Positions 1-5,036 are shown, counted from the first letter of the stretch. The stretch is 5,036 nucleotides of DNA from an uncultured Eubacteriales bacterium (GCA_900550505.1 URSI01000100.1:1-5036); one strand, 5' to 3'. Notes: generated by a model from the letters alone, not told the origin. A program made the numbers and translations.

Positions 1-27
1 TTTCTGTTTTCTTACTATTGCAGGTTC

Positions 28-57
28 ATTTTACAATGCGCCAAAATTAAATTTCAA
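28..57 (-). promoter_or_regulatory. possible leftward sigma-A promoter
   Basis: Reading the minus strand, a -35-like TTGAAA (57 down to 52) and a -10-like TAAAAT (33 down to 28) are separated by 18 bp. Each box matches the consensus at five of six bases. Transcription would start near position 21 and run out of the window to the left, so the gene it might serve is not visible. In AT-rich DNA such matches arise by chance, so this is only a candidate. Confidence 0.3.
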
Positions 58-63
58 CAAAAA

Positions 64-91
64 CCATAACGACGAATCCATAACGATACAT
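64..91. repeat. imperfect 14-bp tandem repeat
   Basis: Two adjacent 14-bp units begin with the same nine bases CCATAACGA, at 64-72 and again at 78-86. The units agree at 11 of 14 positions. They lie just upstream of the candidate leftward promoter when read on the minus strand, so they could be a direct-repeat binding site, but nothing else in the sequence supports a function. Confidence 0.4.
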
Positions 92-239
92 AGCTGTCCT
101 TAACGTGCAAGACTTTTGCATGTCTAAATCTTAAAAAGTTAGTGGAAATCCTGCATCAAAGAGACGGAAATGACCCAATACTGAACGTTTTTCGGTCCAT
201 TTTAACTCTCTTTTTTTTAATGTGAATTTTGAAATGAGA

Positions 240-273
240 AAAGCAGGTTGCTTCGCTTGAAACAACCTGCTTT
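240..273 (-). terminator. hairpin, likely terminator of LRR gene
   Basis: AAAGCAGGTTG (240-250) pairs perfectly with CAACCTGCTTT (263-273) around a 12-base loop. On the minus strand the second arm ends in TTT and is followed by CTCATTTC, a weak interrupted U-tract. It lies about 110 bases past the LRR stop codon and is the second of two hairpins met by that transcript. The poor U-tract makes efficient intrinsic termination uncertain. It could also act on plus-strand transcripts, or stabilise a 3' end. Confidence 0.5.
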
Positions 274-285
274 GTTTACAGTCTG

Positions 286-311
286 AGGGTTTTGTCCTCC
301 GACAAAACCCT
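286..311. terminator. second hairpin, terminator-like
   Basis: AGGGTTTTGTC (286-296) pairs perfectly with GACAAAACCCT (301-311) around a four-base CTCC loop. It is a compact, stable stem about 70 bases past the LRR stop. On the plus strand it is followed by TTCTT, so it resembles a terminator for rightward transcription. On the minus strand it lacks a following T run. Together with the neighbouring hairpin it may form a bidirectional termination region between genes. Confidence 0.45.
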
Positions 312-381
312 TTCTTAACGAAAGATGTGTTCTGTTTTACGAGCAACATTGTTGCTGTTCTCGAATGTCTCAGAGCGCCGC

Positions 382-1566
382 TCAAGCCTCTGATTCATCC
401 GTCACGGATTCATCGCTGTCGGAAGTCTGTTCAGACTCATCAGCCGATTCATCAGCCGATTCATCAGCCGATTCATCAGCTGATTCGTCGGTGGACTCGT
501 CTTTTGACTCGTCCCCTGATTCATCTTCCTCCGGCTCATAATCCGAAGGACGACCTATCACTGACGCATCCTCATATTTATCCAGAGGCGACCAATCTTC
601 GATATCATCGTTGCCGTCAAGATTGATAGTCGCGATCGTTTCCTCATCAAATGCGTCTTCCAGTCCCTCAAGCGAAGTAATAAGGTTATTGCTCAAATCG
701 ATAGATGTCATGTCAGGATATTTGCCGAGTGCCGTGATGTCCTCTATTTTGTTTTCTGCGGCAGCAAGAGACTGAAGCTTCTCGAGCTTTTCAAGTCCTT
801 TAAGATCGGTAAGCTCATTGTTGCTCACATCAAGACTCTCAAGTTTTACAAGCTCAGCAAGAGCCTCCAACGTGGTGAGCTTATTGTCGCTCAAAGCGAG
901 AGTTTTCAGCTTTTCAAGTCCTTTTATACCGTCGATATTCTCAAGGCTGTTCTCGTATGCATAGAGCTCTTTGAGAGTTGTCAATGACGCTATGTCATCC
1001 AGGTCGGTAAGCTTGTTCCCGTAAATGAACAGCTCTTTGATAGCGGAAAGCTTATCAAGTCCCGGAAGCGATTCGAGTTCATTCTGCGCCAGAGAAAGCG
1101 TTTCCAGTGCGGAAAGCGATGACAGTACAGAAGTGTCTTTGATGCCCGTATTGACCAGCGACAGCGAAGTCAGTGCAGTCAGCGAAGAAAGCGGTGCAAA
1201 ATCAGCTATTTCGTCCCCCTCAAGGTCAAGCGCTTTGAGTGAAGGCAGTTCGGTTAGCGGAGAGATATCGGTGATATGCGTCGAAGCAGCATACACTCCT
1301 TCGAGCGACTTACAGTCCTCTACACCGCTCAGAGTCCTGAGACGTGAGCCGCTGACATCAAGATATCTAAGCGATTTAAACTCATTTATACCGTCAAGAG
1401 TACCCAAACCGCTGTATTCGAGTGCTATGACCTCAAGCTTGGTCAGCCCCTTAAGCGGTTCAAGCGTCGAGACCTCACTCAGTCTGACTGTACTTATCAC
1501 CGAATCAACGTCCACCGACGAACCGTCCGACATACCGTACGTCGCATACATCTGCGAATAGTAATT
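382..1566 (-). CDS. LRR surface protein, 3' portion after frameshift
   Basis: This is the larger, C-terminal part of a leucine-rich-repeat protein whose N-terminal part lies upstream in another frame. It has no start of its own: the first usable ATG (1551-1549) has no Shine-Dalgarno sequence, and the frame stays open up to 1776 only as unlikely, Arg-rich sequence. Numbering the repaired protein as 596 residues, residues about 235-498 are twelve 22-residue repeats of the form LxxLxxLxxLxxLxLxxNxL. A longer 26-residue thirteenth repeat and a partial cap follow. This spacing is typical of SDS22-like and internalin-like LRRs, which form curved binding surfaces. Residues about 550-596 are a very acidic tail with eight consecutive D-E-S-x tetrapeptides, ending in DESEA. 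There is no LPXTG sorting motif, C-terminal membrane segment or SLH domain. The ligand is unknown. The protein family is certain; its function is not. Confidence 0.85.
   Translation of the reverse strand, partial: NYYSQMYATYGMSDGSSVDVDSVISTVRLSEVSTLEPLKGLTKLEVIALEYSGLGTLDGINEFKSLRYLDVSGSRLRTLSGVEDCKSLEGVYAASTHITDISPLTELPSLKALDLEGDEIADFAPLSSLTALTSLSLVNTGIKDTSVLSSLSALETLSLAQNELESLPGLDKLSAIKELFIYGNKLTDLDDIASLTTLKELYAYENSLENIDGIKGLEKLKTLALSDNKLTTLEALAELVKLESLDVSNNELTDLKGLEKLEKLQSLAAAENKIEDITALGKYPDMTSIDLSNNLITSLEGLEDAFDEETIATINLDGNDDIEDWSPLDKYEDASVIGRPSDYEPEEDESGDESKDESTDESADESADESADESADESEQTSDSDESVTDESEA
434..529 (-). repeat. 12-bp tandem repeats encoding DES tetrapeptides
   Basis: Eight consecutive 12-bp units based on GATTCATCAGCC (plus-strand sense) encode the D-E-S-(A/G/K/T/E) tail of the LRR protein. 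Two units in the middle (446-469) are identical, and those on either side of them (434-445 and 470-481) differ from them at one base each. The units from 482 on have diverged to GACTCGTC or GATTCGTC forms. Because the unit is a multiple of three, gain or loss of copies by slippage would change tail length without breaking the frame. Confidence 0.85.
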
Positions 1567-2173
1567 GGCGCATACTGTATATGTTCGAATAGTCAAGCGC
1601 GGAGAGTATGCGCAGATTCTTGAAAAGATGTACATCGTCCAAATTCTTGAGCTGGTAGTAGACCGCGAGGTAATTCTTTTCTTCTTCCTCCTGAGCCTCG
1701 GATTCGTCCGAAGATTCATCCGTCGATTCGTCGACAGGCTCACCGCCCGACAAACTCTCGTCGCCGGATTCGTCACCCGTCTCCTCGTCCTGATCTTCTT
1801 CCTCGTCTTCCTCGTCCTCTTCGGGCGCGTCCAGCGCAGCTATCAATTCGTCGGTATACTCAGGAAGGCCGAGCACTATGGTCGGTATAGCGTAAACGCT
1901 GTATACCGAGTTGCTGCCTACCGGAGCAAAACCGATGTCGACATAAAAGGTAAGGCTGTCATACTGCTCAAGCATCTCAGGCGTAAGGTCTTTGGCGTGC
2001 ACGTCAAGCGCCTCCGCAATGGCCCGGGCAAAATCCTGATCTTTAAACAGCGACGAACGGTTGAAAGTATACGAAACCACAACCGTAACTATAATGCCCA
2101 AAAGCAGAGCAACCACTACCAATGCCGCTATCAACTGTCGTTTGATCTCAAATGGGGTGTACTTCTTGCTCAT
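1505..2173 (-). CDS. LRR surface protein, 5' portion with membrane anchor
   Basis: This is the N-terminal part of the LRR protein. The ATG at 2173 follows a GGAG Shine-Dalgarno (2183-2180) at a normal distance. Residues 1-13 are basic and residues about 14-34 form a single strongly hydrophobic helix with no evident signal-peptidase site, which suggests an uncleaved signal anchor with the rest outside the cell. Residues about 43-74 (FKDQDFARAIAEAL, then DLTPEMLEQ) resemble the cap found ahead of LRRs in internalin-like proteins. Residues 117-165 are an extreme Asp/Glu/Ser segment containing DESGDES and DESTDESSDES. Residues 174-190 (LKNLDDVHLFKNLRIL) already read as an LRR. After about residue 200 the frame loses sense and stops at 1505, while the LRRs continue in the frame ending at 382. 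It is one gene with the next downstream segment. Confidence 0.85.
   Translation of the reverse strand: MSKKYTPFEIKRQLIAALVVVALLLGIIVTVVVSYTFNRSSLFKDQDFARAIAEALDVHAKDLTPEMLEQYDSLTFYVDIGFAPVGSNSVYSVYAIPTIVLGLPEYTDELIAALDAPEEDEEDEEEDQDEETGDESGDESLSGGEPVDESTDESSDESEAQEEEEKNYLAVYYQLKNLDDVHLFKNLRILSALDYSNIYSMRQLLFADVCDVRYVGRFVGGR
1560..1597 (-). other. frameshift joining the two LRR segments
   Basis: Both frames are open from 1505 to 1776, but protein sense switches within this interval. The upstream frame reads sensibly to LDYSNIYSM, and the downstream frame is sensible from ANYYSQMYATYG. Moving between them needs one base skipped, or two bases restored. Removing one base at the GG (1567-1568) would give YSMRNYYSQMY in one frame and a protein of 596 residues. 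There is no homopolymer slippery site, so a sequencing/assembly error or a real inactivating mutation is likelier than programmed frameshifting. Confidence 0.75.
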
Positions 2174-2186
2174 TACAAACTCCGTG

Positions 2187-2237
2187 CCGGCATCAGCCGG
2201 ACTTATGTTTTTTATACGGACAAGTCACACCTGTCCG
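2187..2237 (-). promoter_or_regulatory. structured 5' leader of LRR mRNA
   Basis: Just downstream of the predicted transcription start, CGGACA (2237-2232) pairs with TGTCCG (2222-2217) around a nine-base loop. A second hairpin, CCGGC-tgat-GCCGG (2200-2187), ends three bases before the GGAG ribosome binding site. The first arm could instead pair with AGTCCGG (2203-2197), so two mutually exclusive folds are possible. Neither stem is followed by a U-tract. A regulatory role is inference only; 5' end stabilisation is the simpler explanation. Confidence 0.35.
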
Positions 2238-2244
2238 AAAGGTC

Positions 2245-2273
2245 ATGATATCACATATATGTGAAAAAATCAA
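2245..2273 (-). promoter_or_regulatory. promoter of LRR gene with palindromic spacer
   Basis: On the minus strand TTGATT (2273-2268) and TATCAT (2250-2245) are separated by exactly 17 bp, matching sigma-A boxes at four and five of six bases. The spacer contains the perfect 14-bp palindrome TCACATATATGTGA (2251-2264), directly abutting the -10 box, which is where a repressor dimer would block RNA polymerase. Transcription would start near 2238, about 65 bases before the LRR start codon. The protein that might bind is not in the window. Confidence 0.6.
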
Positions 2274-2299
2274 GTATAAATTCCGAAAAATGCATATAC

Positions 2300-3118
2300 T
2301 CAGAGAGACCTGAGGTATTTGATGCTTATTTCGGCGCACTCAAGCGGCGTGTGTCCCTGCGAGGGCTCGTCCTGCTCGACTACCAGCCACCGGCTGCCGG
2401 AATACTCTGCGGCTGCTATGATACCCGGTATATTCTGCACACCGCTGCCGACCGCACGGAACTCAAAACTGCTCCGGTCTGCCTTTTTGCCCTCACTCTC
2501 AACGCCGATAAGTTCATAAAGCGCACCGCCGTCACGGGATGTCATGTAAAAATCCTTCAGATGAACTACCGGTGCCCTGCCCTTATACTTGCGTATATAC
2601 TCTGCCGGATCCTCTCCGCCGACGTTCACCCAGCAGGTATCAAGCTCCGTCTGGAGCAGTTCGGCACCGACTTTGCTGTAAAGCATATCCAGCGCATACA
2701 TATCGCCGACTTTATCAAACTCGAAGTCATGATTGTGGTAGAGCAATATGATACCCTGCTTTTTTGCCTCGGCACCTATGATCCGTATATCTTCTATCGT
2801 TTTCTCAAATCCCGGAGTACCGGGACGGCGTTCAGGCATAAGGTACGGTACCGCTATGTAACGGCATCCCACGGCTTTGTAAAGAGCTATCTGCCCTTCG
2901 GGATCCGCGCACAGATCGTCTATCGGCACGTGTGCGGACAGCGGGGTCAAGCCGGCATTCGCGGTCATGGCTGCCACCTTCCCGGCACTGTAACCGTGAA
3001 GTCCGGCATACTCAACACCGTCATATCCCATTTTTCCCACCTTGAAAAGGGTCGCTTCAAAATCTTTTTCCGCCTCGTTGCGGACTGAATAAAGCTGCAA
3101 TGCCACAGGGAATTTCAT
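2300..3118 (-). CDS. sugar-phosphate isomerase/epimerase-like TIM barrel
   Basis: The 272-residue product belongs to the xylose-isomerase-like TIM barrel (AP endonuclease 2) superfamily, which includes inosose dehydratase, IolI-type isomerases and ketose epimerases. These are cytoplasmic, metal-dependent enzymes acting on sugars or inositols. The N terminus KFPVALQLYSVR is a typical first strand. YHNHDFEF (residues 127-134), ELDTCWVNVGG (158-168, with Asp160), HLKDF (186-190) and VVEQDEP (246-252, with Glu248) are the active-site strands, supplying likely metal and substrate ligands. The length is normal and complete. The start is supported by GGAAG (3130-3126) nine or so bases upstream. It is divergent from the dehydrogenase gene and followed by the LRR gene on the same strand, which has its own promoter. 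The exact substrate cannot be assigned, and a specific IolE or IolI name would be over-calling. Confidence 0.9.
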   Translation of the reverse strand: MKFPVALQLYSVRNEAEKDFEATLFKVGKMGYDGVEYAGLHGYSAGKVAAMTANAGLTPLSAHVPIDDLCADPEGQIALYKAVGCRYIAVPYLMPERRPGTPGFEKTIEDIRIIGAEAKKQGIILLYHNHDFEFDKVGDMYALDMLYSKVGAELLQTELDTCWVNVGGEDPAEYIRKYKGRAPVVHLKDFYMTSRDGGALYELIGVESEGKKADRSSFEFRAVGSGVQNIPGIIAAAEYSGSRWLVVEQDEPSQGHTPLECAEISIKYLRSL

Positions 3119-3145
3119 TAAAACACTTCCTTATAGTCTTTTATC

Positions 3146-3155
3146 GCAATATTGC
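3146..3155. promoter_or_regulatory. 10-bp palindrome upstream of TIM-barrel gene
   Basis: GCAATATTGC is a perfect palindrome about 30 bases before the TIM-barrel start codon in the divergent intergenic gap. No clear -35/-10 pair for the leftward gene could be found around it. It may be an operator or overlap a weak promoter, but a palindrome of this size can occur by chance. Confidence 0.25.
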
Positions 3156-3217
3156 TTGAGTTTTCGTTTTCTGCGCTGCAAACAACCTCTCACCAAACCG
3201 ACAGGACTTTATTGATG

Positions 3218-3246
3218 TTGACATGACGCCGGCCGGGACGTATAAT
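3218..3246 (+). promoter_or_regulatory. perfect consensus sigma-A promoter for SDR gene
   Basis: TTGACA (3218-3223) and TATAAT (3241-3246) are both exact consensus boxes with the optimal 17-bp spacing. Transcription would start near 3253, giving a leader of about 40 bases before the ATG at 3295. The spacer is unusually GC-rich for this gap and contains the 8-bp palindrome CCGGCCGG (3229-3236), a possible operator. Strong constitutive or repressor-controlled expression of the dehydrogenase is the natural inference. Confidence 0.85.
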
Positions 3247-3281
3247 ATCCTTTACTGCTAAAAAAATATCGTTACCCACGA

Positions 3282-3287
3282 AAGGAG
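3282..3287 (+). promoter_or_regulatory. ribosome binding site of SDR gene
   Basis: AAGGAG sits seven bases before the ATG at 3295, a near-ideal Shine-Dalgarno sequence and spacing. It fixes this start codon for the dehydrogenase. Confidence 0.85.
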
Positions 3288-3294
3288 TTCAAAT

Positions 3295-4053
3295 ATGAAA
3301 GTAGCTGTCGTGACCGGTGCCTCTTCGGGACTGGGGACCGAGTTCGTCAAAGCCATTATATCCGGCTGCAAAGAAATAGACGAAGTGTGGATGATAGCAC
3401 GGCGACGCGAAAATCTTGACCGGATCGCTGCCGACCTCGGTCCTCGAGCAATGCCGTTTCCCCTCGACCTCAGCGCACGTGACAGTGATTCCAAACTGCA
3501 CAACAGACTGTCGGAAACAGGTGCTGAAGTCTCTCTTCTCATAAACAACGCCGGCTTCGGGCTCTTAGGTGACTTCGACTCACTTGATAACGAACGTCAA
3601 TGTGAATGCATAGATCTGAACTGTCGGGCGCTCACCTCGGTAACAGGTACTCTGCTGCCTTTTATGCGCTCCGGCTCAAAAGTGATAAATGTATGCAGCA
3701 TTGCAGCCTTTGCACCCAACCCCCGTATGGCGGTCTATTGTTCTACAAAAGCATACGTACTCAGTTTTTCACGTGCGCTGAGATTCGAACTGCGCAAAAA
3801 AGGTATAAACGTGCTTGCAGTATGTCCCGGACCGATGGAAACCGAATTCCTGCCTGCCGCAGGGATCGGAAAGGGCACTTCGCACACGTTCGATACGCTT
3901 CCACGCTGCGATCCCGCCGCCGTTGCCGCCGAAGCGCTGCGCACCTCTCAAAAGAACCGCGGCGTCTGCACCCCTCGCGGTTTCTACAAATTGTACAGAC
4001 TGCTTGCCAAAGTGCTGCCTCATTCACTCGTCATGCACTTCAGCAAGACCTGA
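3295..4053 (+). CDS. short-chain dehydrogenase/reductase (classical SDR)
   Basis: This complete 252-residue protein is a cytoplasmic NAD(P)-dependent oxidoreductase of the classical SDR family (DltE-like group). The Rossmann nucleotide-binding motif TGASSGLG is at residues 7-14. NNAG is at 84-87 and the structural Asn at 109. The catalytic Ser135, Tyr148 and Lys152 form the Y-x-x-x-K motif (YCSTK), and PGP is at 178-180. The Arg cluster after the second strand (ARRR, 35-38) favours NADPH over NADH. The C terminus carries a hydrophobic, basic stretch (RLLAKVLP) often seen in this subgroup and possibly binding substrate or membrane. It is expressed from its own consensus promoter, divergent from the TIM-barrel gene, and ends 13 bp before the convergent citramalate synthase stop. 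All key residues are present, so activity is expected. The substrate is unknown; sugar, polyol or acyl-chain ketones are possible. Confidence 0.93.
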   Translation: MKVAVVTGASSGLGTEFVKAIISGCKEIDEVWMIARRRENLDRIAADLGPRAMPFPLDLSARDSDSKLHNRLSETGAEVSLLINNAGFGLLGDFDSLDNERQCECIDLNCRALTSVTGTLLPFMRSGSKVINVCSIAAFAPNPRMAVYCSTKAYVLSFSRALRFELRKKGINVLAVCPGPMETEFLPAAGIGKGTSHTFDTLPRCDPAAVAAEALRTSQKNRGVCTPRGFYKLYRLLAKVLPHSLVMHFSKT

Positions 4054-4066
4054 ACGCCGAAATTCC

Positions 4067-5036
4067 TTACAGCAGTCCGTCAAGCTGCGAGAGCTTGTAA
4101 TCAAACGATTCGCACAGCGCTTCCCAGCTCGCCTCGATTATGTCACGGGAAACGCCGATGGTGCGCCATGAGCTCTTGGAATCCGTGCTGTCTATCAACA
4201 CCCTCACACGGGCATTCGTAGCGTCGGCAGGGTCGATTACCCTGACACGGTAGTCAGCAAGGCGTACGGTCTTCAGCTGCGGGTAAAAATGCTCAAGAGC
4301 CTTTCTCAGCGCCTTATCCATGGCGTTCACGGGTCCGCTTCCTTCGTCCGCCTCAAGCGCCGTGGTATCGCCGACCTTTATCTTTATCAGCGCCGCAGTC
4401 GGCGCATCGCTTGTGGGATCGCTGAGCACCACTTTGAAATCCAGCAACTCAAAATATTTTTTCCGTCTGCCGAGAGCATCCAGCAGGAGCAGCATCAGTG
4501 AACCGTCGGAATTGTCGTACTGATACCCTGCCGCCTCGGCTTTTTTTATCCTCTCCAACAGCTTCTCAACGATATCGGAATCCTTCGTCACATCGGGACA
4601 CAGTGCCGTGAGCCTGTCCGCCACCGCCGCCCTGCCCGCCAAACCGGAAAGCAGCAGCCTGCGTCTGTTTCCGACACACTCCGGCGATATATGCTCAAAG
4701 GAATGAGGTTCTTTCAAAAACCCGTCGATATGCATTCCTGCTTTATGCGAAAACGCGAACTGTCCCACATAAGGAGTGCGTTCGTTAAAGCTTATGTTGG
4801 CAAAATCCGCCACCGCACGCGCCGTCGATGCAAGGAGACAAAGTTTATCTTTCGGCAACACGTCGTATGAAAGCTTGAGCTGAAGGTCCGGTATGACAAC
4901 GCAAAGGTCGGCGTTGCCGCAACGTTCACCTATCCCGCAAAAAGTCCCCTGCACATGACACGCACCGCCGCGCACCGCAGTGAGCGAATTCGCAACGGCA
5001 AGTCCGCAGTCGTTGTGACAGTGTATGCCGAGTCTG
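4067..5036 (-). CDS. cimA: citramalate synthase, 3' part (start off window)
   Basis: The reading frame runs from the right window edge to a TAA at 4069-4067, giving 322 visible residues of a protein usually a little over 500 long. The first visible residues RLGIHCHNDCG contain the HxHND metal-binding motif of the HMGL-like catalytic barrel, followed by GIGERCGNADL, a hallmark of the isopropylmalate/citramalate synthase family. SHKAGMHIDGFLKEP and VGNRRR belong to the linker region. From about visible residue 198 to the end is the LeuA-type C-terminal regulatory domain, with EGSGPVNAMDKAL and WRTIGVSRDIIEASWEAL, which match the CimA branch better than LeuA. The enzyme condenses pyruvate with acetyl-CoA to (R)-citramalate, the first step of the threonine-independent isoleucine pathway, and the C-terminal domain normally mediates isoleucine feedback. 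The true start is not in the window: the GTG at 4975 lies within conserved sequence and is not the start. Homocitrate or isopropylmalate synthase are less likely. Confidence 0.92.
   Translation of the reverse strand, partial: RLGIHCHNDCGLAVANSLTAVRGGACHVQGTFCGIGERCGNADLCVVIPDLQLKLSYDVLPKDKLCLLASTARAVADFANISFNERTPYVGQFAFSHKAGMHIDGFLKEPHSFEHISPECVGNRRRLLLSGLAGRAAVADRLTALCPDVTKDSDIVEKLLERIKKAEAAGYQYDNSDGSLMLLLLDALGRRKKYFELLDFKVVLSDPTSDAPTAALIKIKVGDTTALEADEGSGPVNAMDKALRKALEHFYPQLKTVRLADYRVRVIDPADATNARVRVLIDSTDSKSSWRTIGVSRDIIEASWEALCESFDYKLSQLDGLL

Larger units (their letters stand above)
1..381. other. AT-rich intergenic region with hairpins
   Basis: This stretch is clearly more AT-rich than the flanking genes and I see no convincing protein gene in it. 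It holds a possible leftward promoter (28-57), an imperfect 14-bp direct repeat (64-91), a small inverted repeat TGCAA-gactt-TTGCA (106-120), an 8-base T run (211-218) and two perfect 11-bp hairpins (240-273 and 286-311). An 84-codon open frame on the minus strand (131-385) runs straight through both hairpins and overlaps the end of the LRR gene, so I treat it as chance. The right part is best explained as the 3' end of the LRR transcript. The left part may be the promoter region of a leftward gene outside the window. Confidence 0.6.

Noticed and set aside
131..385. 84-codon minus-strand open frame past the LRR gene
   Set aside because: It overlaps the LRR stop region and is built across two perfect hairpins; no ribosome binding site or recognisable domain. 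It may be part of a noncoding repeat.
434..529. short regularly repeated units as a CRISPR array
   Set aside because: The 12-bp units are directly adjacent with no spacers and encode an in-frame tetrapeptide.
327..626. plus-strand open frame with HQPI repeats
   Set aside because: The repeat is simply the antisense reading of the DES-encoding 12-mers of the LRR gene.
1560..1597. programmed ribosomal frameshifting
   Set aside because: No slippery sequence, internal Shine-Dalgarno or stable downstream structure was seen at the switch point.
1565..2248. 227-codon plus-strand open frame opposite the LRR 5' part
   Set aside because: The Arg/Phe/Leu-rich translation is the reverse complement of the acidic Asp/Glu/Ser coding region; it is a shadow.
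2264..2300. terminator for the TIM-barrel gene (AGTATA/TATACT stem then a T run on the minus strand)
   Set aside because: The stem is only six A/T-rich pairs with a 16-base loop and overlaps both the stop codon and the -35 box of the LRR promoter; too weak to call.
2261..3088. 275-codon plus-strand open frame opposite the TIM-barrel gene
   Set aside because: It mirrors the minus-strand gene almost end to end, has no ribosome binding site, and its translation shows no domain logic, whereas the minus strand has clear family motifs.
3606..4100. 164-codon plus-strand frame inside the dehydrogenase gene
   Set aside because: It is an out-of-frame shadow of the SDR gene, whose catalytic motifs are all in the other frame.

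Overview
This window looks like chromosomal DNA from a low-to-mid GC Gram-positive anaerobe, most likely a Clostridia / Oscillospiraceae (Ruminococcus-like) gut bacterium. The evidence is AGGAG-type ribosome binding sites, sigma-A-type promoters with near-consensus boxes, a SDS22/internalin-like leucine-rich-repeat (LRR) surface protein with Asp-Glu-Ser repeats, and a citramalate-synthase type isoleucine route. The taxonomic call is inference. No rRNA, tRNA, CRISPR array, insertion sequence or integrase is visible.

Layout: positions 1-381 are AT-rich intergenic DNA with two perfect 11-bp hairpins in tandem, a possible leftward promoter at its left end and a short imperfect direct repeat. Positions 382-2173 (minus) hold one gene for a membrane-anchored, very acidic LRR protein. 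It is split into two frames by an apparent +1 frameshift near 1560-1597, so it is either a recent pseudogene or a sequencing/assembly error. Its 126-bp upstream gap carries a good promoter with a perfect 14-bp palindrome in the spacer, and a 5' leader that can form two hairpins. Positions 2300-3118 (minus) encode a sugar-phosphate isomerase/epimerase-like TIM barrel. A 176-bp divergent gap with a perfect consensus promoter separates it from an NADP-type short-chain dehydrogenase (SDR) at 3295-4053 (plus). Positions 4067-5036 (minus) are the 3' part of a citramalate synthase gene whose start lies beyond the right edge; it converges on the dehydrogenase with only 13 bp between the stop codons.

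How the genes relate: the TIM-barrel enzyme and the dehydrogenase are divergently transcribed and could share regulation, and both are plausible in sugar/polyol oxidation and isomerisation, but their substrates cannot be read from the sequence. Citramalate synthase feeds isoleucine synthesis and is not obviously connected to the other genes. The LRR protein has its own promoter and its own terminator region.

I found no complete undescribed system here. The items most worth a second look are the frameshifted LRR protein with two DES-rich acidic segments, its palindrome-bearing promoter and structured leader, and the hairpin-rich intergenic element at the left end.
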